Source: Gimesia alba
GTDB lineage: Bacteria > Planctomycetota > Planctomycetia > Planctomycetales > Planctomycetaceae
NCBI RefSeq assembly: GCF_007744675.1
Contig: NZ_CP036269.1
Coordinates: 3,203,546-3,267,545, forward strand
Length of the DNA stretch: 64,000 nucleotides
Reading direction: 5' to 3'
The translations under genes were made by a program, and so were the position numbers. Each line of letters starts with the position of its first letter. Position 1 is the stretch's first letter. Shown here in pieces: positions 34,791-43,160 of the stretch. The notes below the pieces were generated by a model, which did no database searches, was not told where the DNA came from, and saw nothing but the letters and a program-made list of their open reading frames with translations.

Positions 34791-37184
34791 TTAGTTTTCA
34801 AGTGATTGTAGGCGAGACAAGAAATCAGGGAACCTTTCGGCTTGAATGCCGGGAGGAAGTGCTGATTTTCGAGGAACCTGCGCTTCTGTAATCACTGAGT
34901 CAGCCGGAGCGAGGCTCAACGGAGCTGCATATCTGAACTTTCCGGTCGACAGTCCTTCAATCAGCATACTGGTGGTATTCAGTTCCTCTAAAGGCTGTTT
35001 TACTGTTGACTGCCAGCCTGCGATCCGGATGTCTGAGGAAGCGACCGAACCTTCTCCAGCCAGATCGACAGAAGAAAGCCAGTTTTCAGGTGGTTTCGAA
35101 CCCAGAACCTGAATCAGGGGCGATTGCGCTAAGTCGAAAACACAATCCTGGCTTTCGATTTGGATAGCCCCTGGAATGGTTTTCTCATCAAGCCAGTGAA
35201 ACAAAAGAAGAGGCCCCGACTTTCGCAGAGTGAGATGCTTCAGGCTGATGCTGATTTGCTGGTCAACTTCGGGTGGCTGTTCGAAGAACAGCGTGGAGTG
35301 TGAAGTGATGTTCAGACAGTTATTCAAAGCAAGGTTTTGAGGAGTATGAGTGAGGTAAATGGCATGCTCGGCTACTGCGAATACTGTGTTGTGAATTTCT
35401 AAATGGCATCCGGTACGTTGTTGTGCATCAATGGGTTTCCAGTAAATGGCACTACGGTTGATTTGTGTTCCGGAATCGCTTTCATCATTCAGTTGTGCGA
35501 AGAAACAGGATTTGAGAGTCAGGCTTTGTGCGGTCACGTTTAAAAGTGATGCAGGTTGTCTCTCTTGTGCAGGAATCGTTGGGGATTGGGGATTGCTGGT
35601 TTGGCTGACGAGAATTACATTTTCCAGATGCAATTGTTCTGCCACAACGCTGAAGGCTTCATCTTCGATATGAATGATTGCAGGGGCATCAGAGACTCCT
35701 CTAATCGTCAGTGGGCCTACGGTTGTGATTTTTGTCGATTCATAAGGAGTTAACGAATCTAATTGAATGATCCCATTTTCATCTGGAGGAGGGAGTAATT
35801 GTCTGCTGATCTGCTCGGTGGCAGAAGGACTGGCGGTATGCGCATCTGAGGGCGTCGATTTATTCTCAGTCACAGTCTGCGGATCGAATGAGACCTGAGA
35901 GGTGATTTTTAATAACTGGCTACGGGCTCCCTCATCAAGGAGCGTCAGCGATAAACCTGAAAGTACGAAAATCAGCGCTGCGATCAGTGGGAGTCGCCCC
36001 GTTTTCCCAGACGTTAAATCAACGTGTGCGCGGGGTGTCTGATTCTGAAATGAGGCGTGAAATTTGAGTAAGGGTTTGCGTGCAGACTGCGGTTGAGCGG
36101 GCCATAGTTTTTTTGCCTCCTGCATGTTGGCGGGACGCTGCTGTGGATCAGGGGCAATAAACTTCACCAGAGCCTCTGCTATCGCGGTGGGAGTTTCCGG
36201 TGCCCAGCTGCGAATATCAGGGACTGTTTTGGTCTGATGGCAAGCCAATTTGGCAAGCGGGTCCCCGGTTGTAAACGGAGGTCTGCCTGCCAGCAGTTCC
36301 CAGAGCAGGCAGCCCAGGGCATAAAGGTCGCTTTGTGAATTTGGGTGTTGTCCTGTGCCGATCAGTTCCGGTGCGATGCCATCATAACAGCGCGGTGGCA
36401 GTGAAGAATGAATTGTGAGCTCTGGCGAGAGGATCGGTTCGAGACCGGTATCGACCAGTGCTGCAGTTCCGTCTGTGGCAAGTCGCACATTCCAAGGACG
36501 GATGTCGCCGTGGATCACATTCCGTTTTTCCAGCGTCGCTAATGCATCGAGTAACTGAGCACCAATGGCGAGTACGACCTGCACCGGAAATCGGCCTCTA
36601 CGGATCAGCAGCTCAGCGACTGTTGTCGAGGGACCATATCGACTAATGATGACGAATTGCTGGGGGAGTTGTTTGATGGTTCGTGGGAGGATTAGAGACG
36701 GGTGCTGCAATCCTTGTAGGCGTTTTAACAGATTCTGGAAGTTTTGCTGAATTTGATTTAGATTCTCAGATTGGGGCTTGGTGATTTTTAAGGCACAGAG
36801 TTCCGTGCTCTCAGGGGCTTTAGCAACATAGGTGCTGGATTTATGGCTCTGACCTAATTCCGAAACTAATAAATAGGGCCCAACGACTAAGCGTTCTGGG
36901 GTTCCCGAATCCAGAGTGCGCGCCTGGAAAGGAGTGATTTTCTGTGCCTGGACAAGTGCATCAATCCAGACCGAGTCGAACGCAGGAATCCCTCGAGCTA
37001 ATTTCTTCACGCGCCGCCGGCAACGCCTCAGATCTGCTGCTGTACAGAGCTTGAACTTTGTTAAGCGTTTTAACAGCTCTGGGGAAGGAGGGTCGAGCAA
37101 AGTAAAGAAATCCTTTTCTACTTTAAAATTGCCGAAGGTGTAACTACTTGTGCTATCAGATTTTTCTGGCGGCAACCGTTCCAC
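34791..37184 (-). CDS. Transmembrane Ser/Thr kinase-like receptor with beta-helix domain
   Basis: In this 797-residue protein, residues 100-370 form a protein-kinase fold. A weak Gly-loop (ELGQSHKSSTYVA) is followed by ALKI (lysine), then HGDIRPWN in place of HRDLKxxN, DTG in place of DFG, and APEL. It is a non-RD kinase with a damaged glycine loop, so activity is uncertain. A single membrane helix lies near residues 398-416. The C-terminal 370 residues have short repeated strands (LTIRGV, LHLENVIL, LTLKSCFF, LALNNCLNI) like right-handed parallel beta-helices. The predicted topology is a cytoplasmic kinase with an extracytoplasmic beta-helix sensor. It is 153 nt upstream of pyrB and divergent from the gene at 37355. 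Confidence 0.82.
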   Translation of the reverse strand: MERLPPEKSDSTSSYTFGNFKVEKDFFTLLDPPSPELLKRLTKFKLCTAADLRRCRRRVKKLARGIPAFDSVWIDALVQAQKITPFQARTLDSGTPERLVVGPYLLVSELGQSHKSSTYVAKAPESTELCALKITKPQSENLNQIQQNFQNLLKRLQGLQHPSLILPRTIKQLPQQFVIISRYGPSTTVAELLIRRGRFPVQVVLAIGAQLLDALATLEKRNVIHGDIRPWNVRLATDGTAALVDTGLEPILSPELTIHSSLPPRCYDGIAPELIGTGQHPNSQSDLYALGCLLWELLAGRPPFTTGDPLAKLACHQTKTVPDIRSWAPETPTAIAEALVKFIAPDPQQRPANMQEAKKLWPAQPQSARKPLLKFHASFQNQTPRAHVDLTSGKTGRLPLIAALIFVLSGLSLTLLDEGARSQLLKITSQVSFDPQTVTENKSTPSDAHTASPSATEQISRQLLPPPDENGIIQLDSLTPYESTKITTVGPLTIRGVSDAPAIIHIEDEAFSVVAEQLHLENVILVSQTSNPQSPTIPAQERQPASLLNVTAQSLTLKSCFFAQLNDESDSGTQINRSAIYWKPIDAQQRTGCHLEIHNTVFAVAEHAIYLTHTPQNLALNNCLNITSHSTLFFEQPPEVDQQISISLKHLTLRKSGPLLLFHWLDEKTIPGAIQIESQDCVFDLAQSPLIQVLGSKPPENWLSSVDLAGEGSVASSDIRIAGWQSTVKQPLEELNTTSMLIEGLSTGKFRYAAPLSLAPADSVITEAQVPRKSALPPGIQAERFPDFLSRLQSLEN

Positions 37185-37354
37185 GCAGAACAGGGTGATT
37201 TATGGCAAAAAATGACAGTTTTCGCAAGAGAGATCTGGCTTGAGCGATCTTGGACCGAATCAGAGAGCGGTCTTTTCTAAAAATGGTAGTTTAGGGTATA
37301 AAGCATGTTGAAAGAATATGCTTCTATGCTCATTTGACGAGAAATCATTGGCTG

Positions 37355-38164
37355 ATGAATACCCCCCCGCAGAAGTGTGTACTGATTGTTGGCAACGATC
37401 AAACCTGTGAAATGCGATCTGTACTTGAATCAGTTCGTGAAATCTGCCGGGGCGCACAGATTGTTTCGTGTGCCAGTCTGGAGGCAATTCCAGACGAGGA
37501 GGCGTTTCCCGATTTGATCCTGATTTGTCAGAACTGGCCGGATGAGTTTGGACCACGTACATTGTCTGATCTAGTCAGCCGTTTTCCTATTTCCCGCTTT
37601 GTTTGCTGCTATGGTGTGTGGTGTGAAGCCGATGGTCGCACTAGAACGATCTGGCCTCTCGGTATCCGTGTTCCCGCGCGTTGTGTTTCGACACGGCTTA
37701 AATTGGAATGGGAGATTATCAGGGGAGGCCGAGCAGCGTTTCCTCTGACCGCAGGCAGAGATGAGATCTTTCAACTTGAAGCCACTGACGGCTCACTCCG
37801 ATTCGATACAGAAGGGGGAGCTCCTCTGATCCAAGTCGAATCTGGTGACCGTACCTATCGGAAAATGCTGGAAGAGAGGATTGTTTCCTGGGAAGGACGA
37901 ATTGCAAACACGATGAACGACGAGGCCATCGATCTATTGATGATCGATCTGGACCCATGGGAAATGATAGTGAACCAGTTGGAGACACGGACCTTAGTGG
38001 CTCCGATCGTTGGAGTGATGGGCCTGGCACATCCGGAAACCATCACCGCTGCGAAACTGCTGGGCATCGAAGCCGTGATCTGTAAAGTGGCACCCGAACA
38101 GGAATTATTCCAGGCACTCAATCGCAGTTTGCAGGTCAAGGCGATTCCACAGGCAGAGTGCTGA
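37355..38164 (+). CDS. Two pseudo-receiver-like domains, unknown function
   Basis: This protein of about 269 residues starts at ATG 37355; an in-frame TTG at 37334 is the alternative. The N-terminal half resembles a receiver fold (CVLIVGNDQ, LILICQNWPDEFG), but the phosphoryl-acceptor Asp and acidic pair are not in place. The last 90 residues resemble a second degenerate receiver (IDLLMIDLDPWE, PIVGVMGLAHPET, VICKVAPEQ). It may bind partners rather than accept phosphate. It is divergent from the beta-helix kinase, sharing its upstream region, and its 3' end overlaps the convergent DUF1080 gene by 29 nt. Confidence 0.7.
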   Translation: MNTPPQKCVLIVGNDQTCEMRSVLESVREICRGAQIVSCASLEAIPDEEAFPDLILICQNWPDEFGPRTLSDLVSRFPISRFVCCYGVWCEADGRTRTIWPLGIRVPARCVSTRLKLEWEIIRGGRAAFPLTAGRDEIFQLEATDGSLRFDTEGGAPLIQVESGDRTYRKMLEERIVSWEGRIANTMNDEAIDLLMIDLDPWEMIVNQLETRTLVAPIVGVMGLAHPETITAAKLLGIEAVICKVAPEQELFQALNRSLQVKAIPQAEC

Positions 38165-39434
38165 CTTTCAGATCTTTGAAATTGAGGTCCGTGGTTGGAT
38201 CGTGGCCTTGCAGGCTGATATGTCCTGCTTTCAGTCGCAGTCCTTTACGGGGATTCTCATCTGGCTTTCGGGTATCGTTCCAGTCTGTCACCTGATAGCC
38301 GTCAATCCAGACAGCGATATGAGAGCCGTAAGCGGAAAGGGTTGTGGTAAACCATTCGTTGTCATTTGAGACGACTCGCCTGGCTTCGGTTCTTCTAAAG
38401 ATGGCACCGGTACCTGCGTTTTCTGGTTTGGTACGGTCTTTGTCTTTGATTCCGTTGTGGATCTGTACTTCATAACCATTGGCCATGCCCTTTTCAGAGC
38501 CCTTGATCGCACGAAAGAAGTAGCCACTGTTCAGCGCTGTGCCATTGGATTTTGCTGTTGCCTGAAACAGAAAATTGTCCCAGGTTTCTTCTGTCTCCAG
38601 GTAGCCCTGCTTTTCGGCAGTGACATGAATCGTACTGTCGACGACTTCAAATTTACTTTTCGAACCGGGGACGACACGCCAGCCGGCGAGGTCAACACCA
38701 TTAAAAATAGTCGACATCCGCAAGGGCTTCAAATAGATCTTACGAAATTCAATTGGGCCTTCATTTTTTTGGAGACCAATAAAACCAACTTTACGGAGGT
38801 TCTTGGATGTATCTGTAAAATTCAGAACTTCTTTCCCATTGAGTGAAGCTTGAATTTTTGGGCCTTCCAGACGTACGACGAATGATTGCCATTCCTGACT
38901 TGCGGGAACGGGATCCTGGATCTTACTGCGACCGACTAAGCTCCCGGTTGGATATTCTGTCTTCTGATCACAAAGATTGAGTTCGTAACAATCTTTGCCG
39001 GGGTCCTTGGGATCAAAAAACGTTCTGAGAAAGAGCCCGCTATTTGTTTCCGGTGTTAAACGAAAATCAAATTTCAGTTCATAGTCAGCGAAAGGAGATG
39101 TCGTCAGTAGCAGCCCGGGTTTCCCAGAATCCGCTTTGATCACACCTTGCTCAACGTGCCAGTTGACGTCATTATTGGCTTTCCAACCGAAGAGGCTGTG
39201 TCCATCAAATAAAGCGATCCAGCCAGCTGCAATTTCTTCGTCCGTCAGGCCAGTCTCAGGGATGATCTCGCCTGCAGGCTCGGCAGTGGTTTTCGGATTG
39301 GTTTTCGCCGTTACCACTTCTTTTGCCTGGGGTTCTGCATTTGATTTTGCTGGAGGCGAAGGGTGTTCGACTTTCTGGCAACTCGTCAGGAACAAAGCAC
39401 TTAAAACGATGTAGTTAACTGTTTTACGCGGCAT
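38136..39434 (-). CDS. Lipoprotein with two DUF1080 domains
   Basis: This 432-residue protein has a lipobox (LFLTSC, Cys at residue 19), then a Pro/Ala/Lys linker. Two DUF1080/LamG-like beta-sandwich domains follow: residues 68-230 (IALFDGHSLFGWKA... LRTFFDP) and 242-430 (TIFNGVDLAGWRV... GYFFRAIKG). DUF1080 proteins are abundant in planctomycetes and are annotated as 3-keto-disaccharide hydrolases. The tandem copy suggests one catalytic and one binding domain, an inference. It follows prfB by 51 nt. It is exported and anchored to the membrane, probably acting on glycans. Confidence 0.88.
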   Translation of the reverse strand: MPRKTVNYIVLSALFLTSCQKVEHPSPPAKSNAEPQAKEVVTAKTNPKTTAEPAGEIIPETGLTDEEIAAGWIALFDGHSLFGWKANNDVNWHVEQGVIKADSGKPGLLLTTSPFADYELKFDFRLTPETNSGLFLRTFFDPKDPGKDCYELNLCDQKTEYPTGSLVGRSKIQDPVPASQEWQSFVVRLEGPKIQASLNGKEVLNFTDTSKNLRKVGFIGLQKNEGPIEFRKIYLKPLRMSTIFNGVDLAGWRVVPGSKSKFEVVDSTIHVTAEKQGYLETEETWDNFLFQATAKSNGTALNSGYFFRAIKGSEKGMANGYEVQIHNGIKDKDRTKPENAGTGAIFRRTEARRVVSNDNEWFTTTLSAYGSHIAVWIDGYQVTDWNDTRKPDENPRKGLRLKAGHISLQGHDPTTDLNFKDLKVSTLPVESP

Positions 39435-39485
39435 GATGTTCTCTCCAGTCTCAAAGTTTAAAACACGTTTTTAAGCTGATGTAGA

Positions 39486-40596
39486 CTAATTTTCTGTCAT
39501 TCCCCAGCGGAGAAATGACTCCAGGAACCCGTCCAGATCCCCGTCTAGAATGGGACCGGGATTACCAGCTTTGTACCCGGTGCGGGCGTCCTTAACATAC
39601 TGTTCCGGGTGTAACACATAGTTGCGAACCGTTTGGCCTCCAAATCCAATTTTGGATTTTCCGCCTCGTTTTGCTGCCAGTTCAGCGTCCCGTTTTTCCT
39701 GTTCAATCTGAAACAGTTTTGCCTTGAGCATTTTGCGAGCTTCGGCCCGATTTTTGTGCTGGCTGCGATTATTCTGGCATTGCACAACAACGTTCGATGC
39801 CAGGTGAGTCAGGCGGATCGCAGAATCCGTTTTGTTAATATGCTGCCCCCCTGCTCCGCTGGCCCGATAGGTATCTTCGCGGACGTCCTGCTCCCAGTTA
39901 ATTTCAATTTCGGCGATCTCTCCCATGTCCGGAGAGACATCGACGGCTGCAAAGGATGTATGGCGACGTCCGGCGGAATCGAAGGGACTGATGCGGATTA
40001 AACGATGATTTCCGGTTTCTCCTTTGAGATAGCCGTAAGCGTAATCGCCCTCTATGCGAATCGTGGCACTGCGGATGCCGGCTTCTTCTGCATCAGATCG
40101 ATCCAGAATTTCGACATTGAACCCGCGGCGTTCGCACCAGCGCAGGTACATGCGCAGCAACATCTCTGCCCAGTCAGACGAGTCCGTTCCCCCTTCTCCT
40201 GCCTGAATGCTGAGATAGGCGGCAGAGCCGTCTTCAGGAGCCGACATCATTGCCTGAAGTTCCAGTTGATCGAGGGATGTTTCCAGTCGATTTGCAGTCG
40301 CGGTAAGCTCTGGAATACTTTCTTCGCTTCCCTCTTCTTCAATGAATTCCAGCAGAACTTCGAGGTCTTCTGCACCGGAAATCAGTTCAGTTAAGGGCTT
40401 CACAATCAACTGCAGTTGACGCATTTCCGTAACCAGTTCCTGTGCCTTTTCCTGGTTGTCCCAGAAGCCGGCGGCGCCCATCAATTCATTGATTTCCGCA
40501 GCTCGTTCTTTCTTGGCAGCATAGTCAAAGAGAGTCTCGTAGTTTGAGGATGCGATCCATGATTCCCGTACATTTATCTTTTAGTTCGTGGTCCAT
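39486..40596 (-). CDS. prfB: Peptide chain release factor 2, with programmed +1 frameshift
   Basis: RF2 releases the nascent peptide at UGA and UAA codons. The 332-residue frame alone (from 40484) lacks the N-terminus. The full gene starts at ATG 40594-40596, reads 23 codons to CTT, meets TGA at 40525-40527, then continues in the +1 frame as FDYAAKKERAAEINELMGAAGFW, giving about 369 residues like other RF2s. Domain motifs are SPF (ISPFDSAGRRH, stop recognition) and GGQ (SGAGGQHINK, catalytic). The CTT-TGA-C slippery site is classic autoregulation by RF2 level. It lies 118 nt downstream of ugd. Confidence 0.95.
40524..40530 (-). promoter_or_regulatory. prfB: prfB +1 recoding site
   Basis: On the minus strand CTT TGA C (40530-40524) is in frame with the upstream ATG, and frame +1 immediately joins the RF2 body. 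The consensus purine-rich Shine-Dalgarno stimulator (AGGGGG) is not obvious; only ACGAGA lies a few nt upstream, so the stimulator is weak or different. Confidence 0.9.
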
Positions 40597-40714
40597 GCTG
40601 TATTCTTTCAAGAGGTAACCGGTCAAGGTGATGTTCGTGGTTAGACGAAATGGTGCCTCGCAGGATTATAGGAATTTCGGGTTTTGTATATCAGTAATCA
40701 GATGCGGTGTGGAA

Positions 40715-42034
40715 TCAGGTTTGTTCTTTGACAGAACTGAGACCGATTCCAAAGTATTCGATTCCTTTCTGTTTCATACTTTCCGGATCATATAAATTAC
40801 GCCCATCAAAGATTACAGGGGTTGCCAGCTTGTGGAGAATGTAGTCAAAGTCTGCGTGCCGGAATTCATTCCATTCAGTGACAATGACTAATGCATCCGC
40901 ATCATCAAGCGTATCATAGTGGTGATCAAAGTAAGAAAGTTGATTCCCATATTTCGCTTTGACATTCTCCATGGCCACGGGATCATGGACCTTCAGCGTG
41001 GCTCCTGCTTCTAATAGCTGATCGATCAGGACAAGAGAGGGAGCTTCCCTGATGTCATCTGTTTTGGGTTTAAATGCCAGTCCCCAGATGGCGAATGTCT
41101 TTCCCTTCAGTTCGCTTTTAAAGTAACGGTTGATTTTTTCAAACAACACTCTTTTTTGTGCGGTATTCACCTGGTCGACAGCATTTAGGATGGTGGGTTC
41201 CATCGATTGGTTTCTAGCAACTGAGATTAAAGCTGAGACGTCTTTGGGAAAGCAGGATCCACCGTAGCCGACTCCGGGGAACAGAAATGAAAAGCCAATT
41301 CTCTGGTCGTGACCGATGCCTCGGCGTACCTGATTAATATCGGCCCCCACGCGCTCACAGAGGTTAGCCATTTCGTTAATGAAACTGATTTTTGTCGCCA
41401 GCATGCAATTGGCGACATATTTGGTCATCTCGGCACTTTCCAGTTCCATGGATAGAAAAGGGTGTTCTGTGCGCAAAAATGGTTTGTAAAGCTCGTGCAA
41501 GACCTCGGAAACCTCCGGTCGTGAAGCTCCGACAACAACGCGATCCGGTTTAGAAAAATCATCAATCGCGGCACCTTCTTTTAAGAATTCCGGGTTTGAC
41601 GCGACATCAACTTCTCTACCTGTGAGTGCCTTTAGTTGCTCGGCCAGTTTTCGGTTCGTGCCGACCGGAACTGTGCTTTTAATAATAACGATGGCCTCTT
41701 TTGATAAGAGGGGAGCCAGAGATTCGGCTACTTTCCAGATACTGCTTAGATTGGCAGAGCCATCCTCTGTTTGTGGCGTACCGACGGCGATAAAGATGCA
41801 TTTCGCGTCCGGAATTGCTTCTTTATAGCCGGTGGTGAAAAACAGCCGCCTGGCTTTGACGTTCCGCTTGACCATTTCTTCCAAGCCGGGTTCATAAATC
41901 GGGATTTCTCCCGCCTTGAGTTTTTGTACTTTTGTTTCATCGATATCGACGCAGGTCACATCGTTTCCGCTTTCAGCAAAACAAGTGCCTGTGACAAGAC
42001 CGACATACCCGGTACCAATAACTGCGATTTTCAT
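40715..42034 (-). CDS. ugd: UDP-glucose 6-dehydrogenase
   Basis: This 439-residue protein oxidises UDP-glucose to UDP-glucuronate in two NAD+-dependent steps. Motifs are the N-terminal Rossmann [17 protein letters not shown], the catalytic Cys in [10 protein letters not shown] near residue 257, and the C-terminal UDP-binding domain ([16 protein letters not shown]). It is cytoplasmic. It sits 95 nt downstream of rmlB in the same direction, which suggests a small nucleotide-sugar unit serving polysaccharide or glycan synthesis. Full length, no oddity. Confidence 0.94.
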   Translation of the reverse strand: MKIAVIGTGYVGLVTGTCFAESGNDVTCVDIDETKVQKLKAGEIPIYEPGLEEMVKRNVKARRLFFTTGYKEAIPDAKCIFIAVGTPQTEDGSANLSSIWKVAESLAPLLSKEAIVIIKSTVPVGTNRKLAEQLKALTGREVDVASNPEFLKEGAAIDDFSKPDRVVVGASRPEVSEVLHELYKPFLRTEHPFLSMELESAEMTKYVANCMLATKISFINEMANLCERVGADINQVRRGIGHDQRIGFSFLFPGVGYGGSCFPKDVSALISVARNQSMEPTILNAVDQVNTAQKRVLFEKINRYFKSELKGKTFAIWGLAFKPKTDDIREAPSLVLIDQLLEAGATLKVHDPVAMENVKAKYGNQLSYFDHHYDTLDDADALVIVTEWNEFRHADFDYILHKLATPVIFDGRNLYDPESMKQKGIEYFGIGLSSVKEQT

Positions 42035-42129
42035 AATGCTCTCAAGGATTTCTTCTTCAGCTGTAATCTACTCATAATGGATTTCGCGAGTATGCGTTTT
42101 TCGAATTCGAACGCGTATTTTGAAAACAG

Positions 42130-43152
42130 CTAGTTGTTTAAACGGTTTCCGTATTGTTGGTCGTAGTACTGAAGGTATTTTCCAGAACGAATTCGGTTTA
42201 CCCAATCCCGGTTTTCCTGATACCATTTGATGGTGTTTTCCAAGCCGGCGTGGAATTCCATTTCTGGCTTCCAACCTAATTCTGCTTCTGCTTTTCGACA
42301 GTCAATGGCATAACGCAAATCGTGGCCAGGGCGATCCGTGACATATTGGATTAACGTTTCTGGTTTTCCTAGTAATTTGAGCAATAATCGTGTGATTTCA
42401 ATATTTTGCATCTCCGCATTACCGCCAAAATTATAGACCTGTCCCGCTTCTCCTTTTCTCAATGCAGCATCAATTCCCCGGCAATGATCAAGGACATGGA
42501 TCCAGTCACGGACATTTTTACCCTCACCATAAATTGGTACTGGCTGATCTTCTAACGCATTGGAAATGAAAAGAGGGATCAGTTTTTCCGGAAATTGGTA
42601 GGGGCCGTAATTATTGGAGCAGCGCGTGATGATTGCCGGTAAATCAAATGTTTTAACATAACTTCGTACAAGCAGGTCTGCAGCTGCTTTCGACGCTGAA
42701 TAAGGACTGTTAGGGGCAAGTGGAGTTTGTTCTGTGAAGAGGCCCTCTGCACCCAGGCTACCATAAACTTCATCGGTAGAAACTTGAAGGAATCGCTCGA
42801 TTTTATGATTGCGAGCGGCATCCAGCAGGACCTGAGTTCCCACAATATTGGTTTGGATGAAGGGACCAGAATCAAGAATGCTGCGGTCCACATGTGATTC
42901 CGCAGCAAAGTTGATTACTGCATCAAAGCGATTTGATTTTAATAGTGAGTTGACAAGATCCTGATCCGTAATATCGCCTTTGACAAAAGTGTAGCCGGAG
43001 TGTGATTCAAACTCCTTCAGGTTCTCCAAGTTGCCGGCGTAAGTCAGCTTGTCAAGATTTGTAATTGATACTTCCGGGTACTCTGAAAGTTGATAACGGA
43101 TGAAGTTTGATCCGATAAACCCGCAACCACCAGTCAATAATATTTTCTTCAT
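42130..43152 (-). CDS. rmlB: dTDP-glucose 4,6-dehydratase
   Basis: This 340-residue short-chain dehydrogenase/reductase converts dTDP-glucose to the 4-keto-6-deoxy sugar. It has the GxxGxxG Rossmann motif (TGGCGFIGSN, residues 7-16), STDEVYGSL with the Thr/Asp/Glu of the active site, and YSASKAAAD with the YxxxK pair near residue 155. The start codon follows the gyrA stop by only 8 nt, so it is probably co-transcribed with gyrA. The other rml genes are not in this window. Confidence 0.93.
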   Translation of the reverse strand: MKKILLTGGCGFIGSNFIRYQLSEYPEVSITNLDKLTYAGNLENLKEFESHSGYTFVKGDITDQDLVNSLLKSNRFDAVINFAAESHVDRSILDSGPFIQTNIVGTQVLLDAARNHKIERFLQVSTDEVYGSLGAEGLFTEQTPLAPNSPYSASKAAADLLVRSYVKTFDLPAIITRCSNNYGPYQFPEKLIPLFISNALEDQPVPIYGEGKNVRDWIHVLDHCRGIDAALRKGEAGQVYNFGGNAEMQNIEITRLLLKLLGKPETLIQYVTDRPGHDLRYAIDCRKAEAELGWKPEMEFHAGLENTIKWYQENRDWVNRIRSGKYLQYYDQQYGNRLNN

Positions 43153-43160
43153 TGAAATCT

